Assembly: GCA_963788215.1 (NCBI GenBank)
Contig: CAWBFX010000010.1
Span: 496,001 to 560,000, forward strand
Source: AC-32 sp963788215
GTDB lineage: Bacteria; Actinomycetota; Thermoleophilia; Gaiellales; Gaiellaceae
Direction: 5' to 3'
DNA length: 64,000 bases
The notes below the pieces were generated by a model. It searched no databases, was not told the DNA's origin, and was given only the letters and a program-made list of their open reading frames with translations. Below, one piece after another: positions 1 through 9,328 of the stretch; position 1 is the first letter of the stretch; the number at the start of each line of letters is the position of its first letter. Position numbers and translations under genes: made by a program.

Positions 1-620
1 GCCTCGAGCGAGTCGTATTCGCGGAGGATGTCCGCGGCCTTCTTCGGCCCGACGCCGGCGGCCCCGGGGAGCTTGTCCGAAGGGTCACCGCGCAGCGCGA
101 TGAAGTCCGGCACCTGCTCCGGATCGACCCCGTAACGCTCGCGCACCTCGGCCGGTCCGATCCGCGCCAGCTCGGAGACGCCGCGCACCGGCTGCAGGAT
201 CGTCGTCCGGTCGCTCGCGAGCTGGAAGGCGTCGCGATCCGAGGTCGCGACGAGCGCCGTCCCGCCGCGATGCTCCTCGAACGCCACCGCGGCCGCGAGG
301 AAATCGTCCGCCTCGTAACCCGGCGCCTTGGCGTAGGCGAACCCGGCCGCCTCGACGAGCCGCGGCAGCATGTCGAGCTGCTCGAGGAGGGGCTTGTCGA
401 AGACGCGCCCGCTCTGGTAGGCCTCGAACGCCTCGTTGCGGTAGGTCGGATGGCCGAGCGAGTCCCAGCCGACGAGGACGGCGCGCGGCTCCTCCGCCTG
501 CCACAGCCGTAGAAGCATGTTCGTGAAGCCGACCACGCAGCCCAGGCGCACCGTCTTCGGCATCGCGTGGTAGGCGCGGTGCGCGAACGAGTCCCCATCC
601 ACGACCAGCAGCGGTTTCAC
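1..620 (-). CDS. 5'-3' exonuclease (FEN/PolA N-terminal type), C-terminus outside window
   Basis: The first 206 residues of a structure-specific 5'-3' nuclease lie on the minus strand, and the C-terminus runs off the left edge. The N-terminus (VKPLLVVDGDSFAHRAYHA) carries the metal-binding Asp of the VDGD motif. It is followed by GWDS, GYEADDFL and TSDRDAFQL, which supply the conserved acidic cluster, and by the H3TH DNA-binding segment DPSDKLPGAAGVGPKKA. In the cell such enzymes remove RNA primers or flaps during lagging-strand synthesis and repair. Whether this is a stand-alone exonuclease or the N-terminus of DNA polymerase I cannot be told here. The GTG start (620-618) overlaps the TGA of the upstream plsC-like gene (GTGA), so the two are probably translationally coupled. 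Confidence 0.85.
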   Translation of the reverse strand, partial: MKPLLVVDGDSFAHRAYHAMPKTVRLGCVVGFTNMLLRLWQAEEPRAVLVGWDSLGHPTYRNEAFEAYQSGRVFDKPLLEQLDMLPRLVEAAGFAYAKAPGYEADDFLAAAVAFEEHRGGTALVATSDRDAFQLASDRTTILQPVRGVSELARIGPAEVRERYGVDPEQVPDFIALRGDPSDKLPGAAGVGPKKAADILREYDSLE

Positions 621-1237
621 AATGACACGCGCAGCTCCTCGATCCGCGCCATCAGCCGCTCGGTCGCCTCCGTGGCGGCGGGCTTGTGGTCGAGCTCTTC
701 CAGGTCGGAGAGATCCAGCGGCTCGCCGAAGGCAACGCGAAGCGGCCCGAGCCGCGTGAGCCGGTCGGTTCCCGCGATCGCGGCCGGGACGAGCGGCGCC
801 TCGGCCGTCAGCGCGATCCGGGCGGCGCCCGTGTGCGCCCGCGCGACGCGCCGCTTGCGCAGGCCTTTGGCGCGGCGCGTGCCCTCGGGGAACATCACGA
901 CGATCTCTCCGGCGCGGACGAGGTCGACCGCGGTGCGCATCGCCTCGACGTCACCCTGGCCGCGGCGCACCTTGAACGCCCCGCCCGCGCGCAGAAACGG
1001 CGCGAGCACCGGGTTGAACAGCTCGGACTTCGCCATGAACCGCAGGTAGCGCCTCGGCCAGATCGGCATCCCGAGCGGCCAGGGGTCGAGGTTGGACGTG
1101 TGGTTTGCGGCGAGCACGAAGCCGGTGTCGGGCAGATTCTCGGTCCCGAACGCCCGCAGCCGGAACAGGCCGTACATCACAGGGTACGAGAGGGCGGCGA
1201 CGAAGCTGTAGAGCGCTGGCGGCCGGATGTTCGGCAG
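617..1237 (-). CDS. plsC: 1-acyl-sn-glycerol-3-phosphate acyltransferase (PlsC family)
   Basis: This membrane-associated acyltransferase should transfer an acyl chain to lysophosphatidate in phospholipid synthesis. The HX4D catalytic motif is NHTSNLD and the substrate-binding motif is FPEGTR, in the usual order and spacing. A short hydrophobic N-terminal segment (ALYSFVAALSYPVMYGLF) precedes them. The start is uncertain. Conserved sequence begins at about 1230, but the only canonical codons are GTG 1180/ATG 1177, which cut into it, or TTG 1333, which would overlap topA. I place the start at CTG 1237, giving 206 residues. The gene is divergent from topA, so the topA promoter must lie between about 1238 and 1310. 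Its stop overlaps the next gene's start. Confidence 0.8.
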   Translation of the reverse strand: MPNIRPPALYSFVAALSYPVMYGLFRLRAFGTENLPDTGFVLAANHTSNLDPWPLGMPIWPRRYLRFMAKSELFNPVLAPFLRAGGAFKVRRGQGDVEAMRTAVDLVRAGEIVVMFPEGTRRAKGLRKRRVARAHTGAARIALTAEAPLVPAAIAGTDRLTRLGPLRVAFGEPLDLSDLEELDHKPAATEATERLMARIEELRVSL

Positions 1238-1317
1238 TAAACAGGGAGAAACGCGTCCGTGCCGAACGTCCGCCGCGGCAGAAGCATTCTTGGAACCCGT
1301 CGCTAAGGTGAGTCGCC

Positions 1318-3903
1318 ATGGCAGCAAACGCAAAGGGAAAGCGCGTCGTGATCGTCGAGTCGCCCGCCAAGGCGCGGACGATCGCCGGCTACCTCGGAGA
1401 CGGCTTCGTCGTCGAGTCGAGCGTTGGCCACATCCGCGACCTCCCGCAGCGTGCCGCCGAGATCCCGGCGAAGCACAAGAAGGAGCCCTGGGCGCGCCTC
1501 GGGGTGAACATCGAGAACGACTTCGAGCCGCTCTACGTCGTGGACGCGGACAAGAAGAAGACCGTCGAGCTGCTGAAGAAGCGTGTCGCGGAGGCGGACG
1601 AGGTCCTGCTCGCGACGGACGAGGACCGCGAGGGGGAGGCGATTGCCTGGCACCTGCTGGAGGTCCTCAAGCCGAAGGTCCCGGTCCGCCGGATGGTCTT
1701 CCACGAGATCACGCGCGATGCGATCAGCCGCGCGCTCGACGAGACGCGCCCGATCGACGAGCGCCTGGTCGACGCGCAGGAGACGCGCCGCATCCTCGAC
1801 CGGCTCTACGGCTACGAGGTCTCGCCCGTCCTCTGGAAGAAGATCATGCAGGGCCTTTCCGCGGGTCGCGTCCAGTCGGTCGCCACCCGCCTCGTGGTCG
1901 AGCGCGAGCGCGAGCGGATGGCCTTCGTGCGCGCCGCCTGGTGGGACATCAGGGCGACCTTCGCGCCGGATCCGTTCGAGGCGCAGTTGTCCTCGCTCGA
2001 CGGCCGCAGGATCGCAACGGGCCGAGACATCGGGCCCGACGGGAAGCTCCGCGACGAGGCGCTGCTGCAACTCGACGAGGAGACCGCGCGCGGCCTGGCC
2101 GAGCGGTTGCAGGGCGTCCCGTTCCGCGTCCGCAGCGTCGAGAGCAAGCCCTACTCCCGGCGCCCGAGCCCGCCCTTCATGACGTCCACCCTCCAGCAGG
2201 AGGCGAGCCGCAAGCTCCGCTACACCGCCCAGACGACGATGCGCATCGCCCAGCGCCTCTACGAGAACGGCTACATCACCTACATGCGGACGGACTCGAC
2301 GACGCTCTCCGATTCCGCGCTCAAGGCCGCTCGGGCGCAGGCGGCGGAGCTCTACGGCTCGGAGTTCGTCGCCGCGCAGCCTCGCCGCTACGAGCGCAAG
2401 GTGAAGAACGCGCAGGAGGCGCACGAAGCCATCAGGCCGGCCGGCGACAGCTTCCGCACGCCGCAGCAAGTTTCGGGCGAGTTGTCGCCGGACGAACGAG
2501 CGCTGTACGAGCTGATCTGGATGCGCACGATCGCGTCGCAGATGGCGGACGCGAAGGGTGAGACGGTCTCCGTCCGGATCGCGGGCACGTCCTCGGCGGA
2601 CGAGGTTGCCGAGTTTGCCGCTGCCGGCACCGTGATCACGTTCCGCGGGTTCCTCGCGGCCTACGAGGAGGGACGCGACGACAAGGCCCCGACGGCCCCC
2701 GGGCGCGAGGAGGCCGAGCGCCGCCTGCCGCACCTCACGGAGGGGCAGGAGCTAGAGGCCGCCCGGCTCGAGCCCGCCGGTCACGAGACCAGCCCGCCCG
2801 CGCGCTACACCGAGGCCACCCTCGTCCGCGCGCTCGAGGAGCGCGGCATCGGCCGGCCCTCCACGTACGCGTCGATCATCGGGACGATCCTCGACCGCGG
2901 CTACGTCTTCAAGAAGGACAGCGCGCTCGTGCCCTCGTTCCTCGCGTTCGCGGTCATCGGCCTCCTCGAGCAGCACTTCGGCAAGCTCGTCGACTACGAC
3001 TTCACCGCCCGGATGGAGGACGATCTCGACCGGATCGCGGCGGGCGACGAGGAGCGCGTCAGCTGGCTGCGGCGCTTCTACTACGGCGACGGCGACAGCG
3101 GCCTGAAGGAGCTCGTCGAGGACCTCGGCGGGATCGACGCGCGCGAGATCAGCTCGGTCGCTATCGGCAACGGCATCGTCCTGCGCGTCGGGCGCTACGG
3201 CGCCTACCTCGAGCGCGACGGGCAGCGCGCGAACGTCCCGGACGACGTCGTTCCGGACGAGTTGACGGTCGAGAAGGCGGAGGAGCTGCTCTCGCAGCCG
3301 TCGGGCGAGCGCTCGCTGGGGGTCGATCCCGAGACAGGCCGCGAGATCATCGTGCGCAGCGGCCGCTACGGGCCGTTCGTGAGCGAGGTCGTCGACGAGG
3401 ACTCCAAGGAGAAAGGGCGGACGGGCTCGCTGCTTTCGAGCCAGTCGCCGGAGACGGTCACGCTCGAGGAAGCCCTCCAGCTCCTGGCGCTGCCGCGGCT
3501 CGTCGGCACGGCGCCGGACGGCGAGGAGGTGCTCGCGCGCACCGGGCGCTACGGGCCGTACGTCCAGAAGGAGAAGGAGACGCGCTCCCTCGAGCGCGAG
3601 GAACAGGTCTTCGAGATCACGCTCGACGAGGCGCTCGCTCTGCTCGCCCAGCCGAAGGCGCGCGGCCGCGGCGCCGCGAAGCCGCCGCTCCGCGAGCTCG
3701 GCGACGACCCGTCGACCAGTAAGCCCGTCGTCCTGAAGGAGGGGCGCTTCGGCCCCTACGTCACTGACGGCGAGACCAATGCGAGCCTGCGCGCGGGCGA
3801 TTCAGTCGAATCGGTGACCATCGAGCGCGCGTCGGAACTGCTCGCGGAGCGCCGCTCGAAAGGCCCGACGAAGCGTCGGACGGCAAAGCGTAAAAAGTCC
3901 TGA
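1318..3903 (+). CDS. topA: DNA topoisomerase I
   Basis: Type IA topoisomerase of 861 residues that relaxes negative supercoils. The Toprim domain opens with VIVESPAKARTIAGYL and has the metal-binding acidic triad in TDEDREGE (about residues 100-107). The catalytic tyrosine is Tyr322 in YMRTDSTTLS. After the core come four Toprim-associated C-terminal repeats marked by GRYGAYL (about 627), GRYGPFV (about 682), GRYGPYV (about 743) and GRFGPYV (about 810), then a Lys/Arg-rich tail. There are no zinc-finger cysteines, which matches the actinobacterial form rather than the E. coli one. An AAGGTGAG ribosome-binding site (1305-1312) precedes ATG 1318. The gene is intact, unlike several others in the window. 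Confidence 0.97.
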   Translation: MAANAKGKRVVIVESPAKARTIAGYLGDGFVVESSVGHIRDLPQRAAEIPAKHKKEPWARLGVNIENDFEPLYVVDADKKKTVELLKKRVAEADEVLLATDEDREGEAIAWHLLEVLKPKVPVRRMVFHEITRDAISRALDETRPIDERLVDAQETRRILDRLYGYEVSPVLWKKIMQGLSAGRVQSVATRLVVERERERMAFVRAAWWDIRATFAPDPFEAQLSSLDGRRIATGRDIGPDGKLRDEALLQLDEETARGLAERLQGVPFRVRSVESKPYSRRPSPPFMTSTLQQEASRKLRYTAQTTMRIAQRLYENGYITYMRTDSTTLSDSALKAARAQAAELYGSEFVAAQPRRYERKVKNAQEAHEAIRPAGDSFRTPQQVSGELSPDERALYELIWMRTIASQMADAKGETVSVRIAGTSSADEVAEFAAAGTVITFRGFLAAYEEGRDDKAPTAPGREEAERRLPHLTEGQELEAARLEPAGHETSPPARYTEATLVRALEERGIGRPSTYASIIGTILDRGYVFKKDSALVPSFLAFAVIGLLEQHFGKLVDYDFTARMEDDLDRIAAGDEERVSWLRRFYYGDGDSGLKELVEDLGGIDAREISSVAIGNGIVLRVGRYGAYLERDGQRANVPDDVVPDELTVEKAEELLSQPSGERSLGVDPETGREIIVRSGRYGPFVSEVVDEDSKEKGRTGSLLSSQSPETVTLEEALQLLALPRLVGTAPDGEEVLARTGRYGPYVQKEKETRSLEREEQVFEITLDEALALLAQPKARGRGAAKPPLRELGDDPSTSKPVVLKEGRFGPYVTDGETNASLRAGDSVESVTIERASELLAERRSKGPTKRRTAKRKKS

Positions 3904-4085
3904 ACAAACCTTTTCTCGCGGGTCTCGTCTTCAGTTATGACGGGCACAAGAAGGTCGGATGCCCAGGCGTACCCCAAACCGGAAGGCCCGCACCAACGGA
4001 ATAGCAAGTGCCGCCATGACGTTTGACAGGACCGAGCGGTAGGGGGGCCGATTCCCCCTATCCAGGCGAGGAGAATGCTCATACA

Positions 4086-5213
4086 GTGCGAAAGATCGAC
4101 ACAGCCGCAACATCTAAGCCCGAAGAGGAGAAATTGACCCAGAGCCAACTGCACGAGTTGCTCGAAACCGAGCCTGCCCGCCTGCTGCTCGACGGGGCGG
4201 AGGAGCGCGGCTACATCGAGCCGGCCGAGATCGAGGCCTTCGCGCTCGAGCACGACCTCGCCGAGGACGAGGTCGAGCTGCTGCAGCGCGAGCTCGAGGC
4301 GACCGGCCTCGAGGTGCGCGAGACCCCGCCCGAAGCGGAGGAGTCCCCAAAGGAGAAGGAGCCCGCGACCCCGCGGCCGGAGCAGCACGCGCTCGTCGGC
4401 GCCGCCGACAGCCTGCAGCTCTTCCTGGCGGACATCGGCCGCCACAAGCTGCTGACCGCCGCCGACGAGGTGATGCTCGCGAAGGCGATCGAGCGCGGCG
4501 ACCTGGGCGCCAAACGCCGCATGATCGAGTCGAATCTGCGCCTCGTGGTCTCGATCGCGAAGGGCTACCGCGGGCTCGGCGTCCCGTTCCTCGACCTGAT
4601 CCAGGAGGGCACGCTCGGGCTCAACCGTGCGGTCGAGAAGTTCGACTGGCGCCGCGGCTACAAGTTCTCCACGTACGCGACCTGGTGGATCCGCCAGTCG
4701 GTGCAGCGCGCGGTGGCCAACCACGCGCGCACGATCCGCGTGCCCGTCCACGTCGTCGAGCGCCAGCAGAAGCTCGGCCGCGCCGCGCGCCGGCTGGAGG
4801 TGGAGCTCGGCCGCGAGGCGACCAAGCAGGAGCTCGCCGAGGCGACCGGCCTACCGATTCAGCACGTCGACGAGGCGCTCGGAGCAGCGCAGGCGTCGGT
4901 CTCGCTCAACCAGACGGTTGGCGCCGACGACGAGGGCGAGCTCGGAGATCTCTTCGCAGACCGCGAGGCCGCCGACCCGTTCGAGGAGGCCGAGGAGTCG
5001 CTCCGCCGCCAGGGCGTGCGGCGGGCGCTCGACGCCCTTCCGGAGCGGGAACGCCGCATCCTCGAGCTTCGCTTCGGCTTCGAAGGCGAGCCGTGGACGC
5101 TCGAGGCGATCGGCCACGAGCTCGATCTGACGCGCGAGCGCGTCCGGCAGCTCGAAGGCCAGGCCCTGGCGCGCCTGGCGGCTCTCCGCGAGCTCCAGAC
5201 CGCCGCGGCCTAA
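4086..5213 (+). CDS. rpoD: RNA polymerase sigma-70 factor, primary (RpoD/SigA) type
   Basis: About 375 residues with the full group 1/2 sigma architecture. A region 1.1-like helical stretch (LTQSQLHELL onward) is followed by an acidic linker and region 1.2 (GRHKLLTAADEVMLAKAI). Regions 2.3-2.4 read FDWRRGYKFSTYATWWIRQ, region 3 starts HARTIRVPVH, and the region 4.2 helix-turn-helix is LTRERVRQLEGQALARL. It recognises -35/-10 promoters for core RNA polymerase. I chose GTG 4086 because AGGCGAGGAG lies 12 bases upstream; a longer frame from 4023 has no ribosome-binding site. The 182-base gap after topA holds no convincing gene. Whether it is the housekeeping factor or a second SigB-like factor needs a whole-genome view. 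Confidence 0.9.
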   Translation: MRKIDTAATSKPEEEKLTQSQLHELLETEPARLLLDGAEERGYIEPAEIEAFALEHDLAEDEVELLQRELEATGLEVRETPPEAEESPKEKEPATPRPEQHALVGAADSLQLFLADIGRHKLLTAADEVMLAKAIERGDLGAKRRMIESNLRLVVSIAKGYRGLGVPFLDLIQEGTLGLNRAVEKFDWRRGYKFSTYATWWIRQSVQRAVANHARTIRVPVHVVERQQKLGRAARRLEVELGREATKQELAEATGLPIQHVDEALGAAQASVSLNQTVGADDEGELGDLFADREAADPFEEAEESLRRQGVRRALDALPERERRILELRFGFEGEPWTLEAIGHELDLTRERVRQLEGQALARLAALRELQTAAA

Positions 5214-5272
5214 CCCAGCGGGGGGCTCCGCCGTCTCACCGAGCAGACGGCTAACGGAACAGGAGGCAGGAG

Positions 5273-7414
5273 TTGCTGCGACCGTTGCGCGGGGGGACCG
5301 CCGCGAGGCGACGCTGGATCGGGCTCCTCGTGCTGTTCGTGCTCTTCGCCGCCGCCACTCGCGCCGTCGGCCAGTCATCCAGCCGGCATGCAGTCGTTCC
5401 GGGCTTCGCCGCTCCTCCGCGCGGTTCCGAATACCAATTAGCGCAGAACATTGGGTTCCGGCAGACCCAGGTCGCGGTGGCTTCCCCGGGCGTGACGCGG
5501 CCACTACGCACAATCCCGACGCAACAGCCGGCGGTCCGCGCGACGACCGGGGAGCTCGAGGCTCCTCACCGCCCCACCGGTGGAACCGCAACGTCTACGA
5601 AAGACCCGGTCCTGCAACGGAGCGCCGGCGCGGCTGCGATGCCGGATCCAGTCGCCAACTTCGACGGCCAGAGCTATGCGACCGCGCCATGGGCCTCCGT
5701 CGTCCCGGACACAAATGGCGCAATCGGCCCGAATCACTACGTCCAGATCGTCAACAACTCGTTCGAGATCTTTAGCCCCAACGGGATCCCGGCCTACGGC
5801 CCCCAGCTGAACGAGGCGCTGTTCACCGATCCTCCGTGCAGCGCGCGGCCGTGGTGGGAAGGCGACCCGATCATCCTCTACGACCAGTTCGCCGGCCGTT
5901 GGCTGGCGTCGTTCTTCTCCTGGGCGACCCCGGATGGACCGAACTACGAATGCATCGCGATCTCGCGAACGTCAGACCCGACCGGCTCGTGGTGCGCATA
6001 CAACTTCGTCGCCCACGACACGCTGCGAAACGACTATCCGAAGCTTGGCGTCTGGCCGAGCCAGAACGCGTACTTCATGACTGCGCTGCAGTGGACCACG
6101 GACTCCGCGACGAGCGAAGGGATCTGGGCATTCGAGCGGGACAGGATGCTCGCCTGTGAGCCGGCTCGCAGGCTGTACCACCACATGCAAGGCAGCAGTG
6201 GAGTCCTGGCGCTGCCTGCTGACGCGGATGGGATGATGCCCCCGCCTGCCGGCGCCCCGATCCCACTCGTCGCTCCTGCGGTCGTCGGACAGGGCAGCGA
6301 CCTCGCGATGTGGGAAGGCGCTGCCGACTGGGAGACGCAGACGCTCACGGTGAAGCGTGAGATCGACCTGGCCCCGGCGGAGTACAGGGAGGGCGGCTGC
6401 GGCTGCATCGCCCAACCGGGGACGGACGTGCACCTGAGCGCCTCGGGCGGGTTCCTGATGAACCGGCTCGCCTACCGGAACTTCGGGGCGTGGGAGTCGC
6501 TGACTTTCAACCGCTCGGTGGGAGCGCCGGAAGGCGAGGGCGTTCGCTGGTTCGAGCTCCTCCGGGCCCATGGCAAGTGGAGCGTTCGGCAGCAGGGCAC
6601 CTTCGCTCCCGACGACGTGAGCAGATGGATGGGAAGCGTCGCGATGGACCACAACGGCGACATCGGCGCGGGCTACTCGGTGTCGAGCGCGAGCGTCTAC
6701 CCGGGCGTCCGCTACGCGGGCAGGCTCTCGTCCGATCCAATCGGTGAGCTGGCACAGGGCGAGGGAACGCTCGTCGCAGGCGGCGGCTCTCAGACGGGCC
6801 ACGAGAGATGGGGCGACTACTCCTCGCTGACCGTGGATCCGACCGACGATTGCACCTTCTGGTTCACGACCGAGTACTACGCCGCTACCAGCGCCAACCA
6901 GTGGCGAACCAGGGTCGGCGCGTTCAGGTTCCCCGCCTCCTCGTGCAGCCTCGGGTTGCGGACGCTCCTGGTCACAACGGGCGGCCACGGCCACGGCAAG
7001 GTGACCGCGAGCTCCGGCGCGATCGACTGCGGCTCTGTCTGCGAGGGAGCGTACGGAACCGGAACGAGAGTGTCGCTCGCGGCCCACCCCTCGACGCGGT
7101 CGCGCTTCGTCGGCTGGTCCGGAGGTGGCTGCCGCGGTGCTCGCGCCTGCAGTCTCACGATGGACGGAAACCGGGCAGTGACCGCGACGTTCGGGCCGGT
7201 CCTCCATTGCGTCGTGCCGAGGCTGGCCGGCCGGTCCCTCGTCAGGGCAAAGCGGCTGATCGTCAAGGCCCATTGCAGGGTCGGGAAGATCAGCAAGAGA
7301 GCTTCGCGCCCGGAGCTGAGGGGACGGGTGCTCTCGCAGTCCCCGAGGCCCGGCAGGAGGCTTGGGGCGGGAGCAAAGGTGAGGCTTACCGTGGGGCTGG
7401 GCCCTCCGGCCTGA
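5273..7414 (+). CDS. Secreted protein with divergent InlB-type repeat and C-terminal PASTA-like domain
   Basis: Exported protein of 713 residues. The TTG start is fixed by a perfect AGGAGG (5261-5266) six bases upstream. An Arg-rich N-terminus and a hydrophobic core (WIGLLVLFVLFAAATRAVG) make a signal peptide. The long middle region (about 110-530) is rich in W, Y, N and short strands (for example LYDQFAGRWLASFF and NDYPKLGVWPSQNAYF), which suggests a beta-propeller-like ectodomain of unknown function. Residues about 560-640 match the divergent InlB-like beta repeat (CGSVCEGAYGTGTRVSLAA, FVGWSGGGC, VTATFGP). The last 70 residues resemble a PASTA fold (VPRLAGRSLVRAKRLI to VLSQSPRPG), so it may bind wall polymer. 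It lies downstream of the sigma gene and is not evidently co-transcribed with the dpp operon. Confidence 0.8.
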   Translation: MLRPLRGGTAARRRWIGLLVLFVLFAAATRAVGQSSSRHAVVPGFAAPPRGSEYQLAQNIGFRQTQVAVASPGVTRPLRTIPTQQPAVRATTGELEAPHRPTGGTATSTKDPVLQRSAGAAAMPDPVANFDGQSYATAPWASVVPDTNGAIGPNHYVQIVNNSFEIFSPNGIPAYGPQLNEALFTDPPCSARPWWEGDPIILYDQFAGRWLASFFSWATPDGPNYECIAISRTSDPTGSWCAYNFVAHDTLRNDYPKLGVWPSQNAYFMTALQWTTDSATSEGIWAFERDRMLACEPARRLYHHMQGSSGVLALPADADGMMPPPAGAPIPLVAPAVVGQGSDLAMWEGAADWETQTLTVKREIDLAPAEYREGGCGCIAQPGTDVHLSASGGFLMNRLAYRNFGAWESLTFNRSVGAPEGEGVRWFELLRAHGKWSVRQQGTFAPDDVSRWMGSVAMDHNGDIGAGYSVSSASVYPGVRYAGRLSSDPIGELAQGEGTLVAGGGSQTGHERWGDYSSLTVDPTDDCTFWFTTEYYAATSANQWRTRVGAFRFPASSCSLGLRTLLVTTGGHGHGKVTASSGAIDCGSVCEGAYGTGTRVSLAAHPSTRSRFVGWSGGGCRGARACSLTMDGNRAVTATFGPVLHCVVPRLAGRSLVRAKRLIVKAHCRVGKISKRASRPELRGRVLSQSPRPGRRLGAGAKVRLTVGLGPPA

Positions 7415-7509
7415 CGGATCTTCGCCGCGGCTCAAGAAACCTCCAACATCCAGGACGTTCCCGGCGTCGTAGAACGGTAGACGTGACAGCGGCCACGTTC
7501 CGCTCGGCA

Positions 7510-7526
7510 TACTCCCTACGGAGGTA
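7510..7526. promoter_or_regulatory. Imperfect inverted repeat upstream of the peptide transporter operon
   Basis: TACTCC-CTAC-GGAGGTA lies about 40 bases before the operon's first start codon. The core CTCC-CTAC-GGAG is nearly the same as the perfect repeat at 19155-19172. The heptamer-like TACTCC halves resemble NarL/LuxR-type operator halves, so it may be a binding site. This is inference from symmetry and recurrence only. Confidence 0.35.
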
Positions 7527-7565
7527 GAAGAACATCGTCCAGAGGCGAAGGAATGGGAGGTATTG

Positions 7566-9249
7566 ATGAGATCTCGTAAGCGGTGGAGCTCGGTGCTCGG
7601 GGTCGCCGCGGTCGTCGCCGTGTTGGCGGTGGTTGCCGCCGGCTGCGGAAGCAGCAACAAGAAGTCCGCGTCCTCGACTTCGTCGAGCGGCTCCAACTCC
7701 GGCAAGACGTTCGACACACTGCACGTGGTCTGGGGCGACACGGACTACATGGATCCGGGCCTGTCATACCGCCTGGAGTCCTGGCAGCTCTTCCAGAACA
7801 TCTACGAAGGCCTGGTCGTCCAGAAGCACGCGGCAGGCGCGGCTTCCACCGACATCGTCCCGGCGATCGCGGAGTCGATGCCGACGGTGAGCTCGGACGC
7901 CAAGGACTACAAGTTCACGCTGCGGAAGGGCCTCAAGTACTCGAACGGCAAGCCCGTGAAGGCGAGCGACTTCCCGGCGACGATCGTCCGCGACTTCAAC
8001 ATGAACTCGCCGGGCGTCGGCTTCTACTCGAACATCGTCGGCTCCGACGGGTGCGAGAAGGATCCGACCACGTGCAAGTCGATTTCCGGGATCGTTGCGG
8101 ACGACTCCGCCGGAACGGTGGAGATCAAGCTGCAGAAGCCGCAGTCGGACTTCCTCTACGTGATGTCGCTGCCGTTCTCGGCGCTCGTGCCGAAGGGCAC
8201 GCCGGCCAAGCCGCTGACGAATCCGCCCCCGCCCTCGAACGGGCCGTACGTCATGACGAGCTACCAGCCGCACAAGTCGTTCGTGATCAAGCGGAACCCC
8301 AACTACAAGGCGGGCTCCATCCCGACGGTTCCGCAGGGCAACCCGGACCAGGTCATCGGGACGATCACCGACGATCTCGCGGCCTCGGCGCAGAAGGTCA
8401 TCTCGGGCTCGGCGGACTACGACGAGAACCTGCTGCCGACCGACCGGCTGTCGTCGATCCAGAAGAAGTACGGCGACCAGGTGAAGTTCTTCACCACGCC
8501 GTCCACGTACTACTTCTTCATGAACCAGCGCACGCCGCCCTTCGACAACCTGAAGGCACGGCAGGCGGTCAACTACGGAATCGACCGCGACCAGCTGGTC
8601 AAGATCCGCGGCGGGCTCGGGAAGACGACACAGAACTTCCTGCCGCCCGACGTACCCGCAGTACAAGAAGATCACCAAGTACACGCACGACGTGGCCAAG
8701 GCCAAGCAGCTCGTGCAGCAGTCGGGCACCAAGGGCATGAAGGTGACCGTCTACACGATCGGCGACACGGAGATCGACAAGGCCACCGGTGAGTACCTGC
8801 AGGGCGTCCTCAAGGAGATCGGCTGGAACGCCGGCATCCGCGAGCTCGCGGGGGGGACGTACTTCACGATCATCGGCAACCAGGCGACCAAGGCGCAGAT
8901 CGGGTTCACCGACTGGTTCCAGGACTACCCGTACCCGACCGACTGGTTCGGCGTCCTCCAGGACGGGACGAAGATCACCCAGACGCACAACAACAACAAC
9001 TCGAACGTCAACGTCCCGGCTGTCAACAAGGAGATCGCGCGGCTCTCCCACCTGCCGCCCGACCAGGCGAGCTCGAGCTCGACGAACGACGCATGGGCCA
9101 AGCTCGACAGCGACCTGATGGTCAAGTACGCGAGCCAGGTGCCTTACCTGAACGGTCTCCTGACGGACTTCTTCTCGAGCCGGATGGATCCCAGCTGTAA
9201 CGTCATCACGAACTTCTACTCCGACTTCTCGCAGTACTGCCTGAAGTAA
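7566..9249 (+). CDS. Peptide ABC transporter substrate-binding lipoprotein (SBP family 5), frame broken near 8650
   Basis: Extracytoplasmic binding protein of the DppA/OppA family, about 560 residues when repaired. GGGAGG (7555-7560) precedes ATG 7566. The lipoprotein signal ends VVAAGC with Cys27 as the lipidation site, followed by a Ser/Asn-rich linker. Family features include LRKGLKYSNGKPVKASDF and the C-terminal half with TDWFQDYPYPTDWFGVL. The frame shifts by one base in the CCGCCCGACGTACCC stretch (8643-8657). Upstream reads TQNFLPP and downstream resumes immediately with TYPQYKKITKYTHDVAKAK. It is the first gene of an operon of binding protein, two permeases, NlpC/P60 enzyme and two ATPases. 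The break is probably a sequence error, because the rest of the operon keeps its coupled overlaps. Confidence 0.88.
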
Positions 9250-9263
9250 CCGAGGTGATTGCT

Positions 9264-9295
9264 CCGGGCGGCCCGGCTCCAACCGGGCCGCCCGG
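9264..9295 (+). terminator. Strong GC hairpin between binding-protein and permease genes
   Basis: CCGGGCGGCCCGG (9264-9276) pairs perfectly with CCGGGCCGCCCGG (9283-9295) around a six-base loop. No U-run follows. In transporter operons such a hairpin after the binding-protein gene commonly protects the upstream mRNA or limits read-through, giving excess binding protein. That role is inferred. Confidence 0.5.
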
Positions 9296-9328
9296 TTCGT
9301 CGCAAGCAAGGACGGGAATAGGGAGGAC

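Noticed and set aside
1303..2733. Long antisense frame of about 470 codons inside topA
   Set aside because: It is the mirror of strong codon bias in topA, with Arg/Leu/Asp-rich low-complexity sequence and no domain.
4023..4028. TTGACA before the sigma factor gene as a -35 box
   Set aside because: No acceptable -10 at 16-18 bases downstream.
7566..9249. Peptide-binding protein as a programmed frameshift
   Set aside because: No slippery heptamer or downstream structure at the junction, and similar breaks occur in unrelated genes throughout the window.
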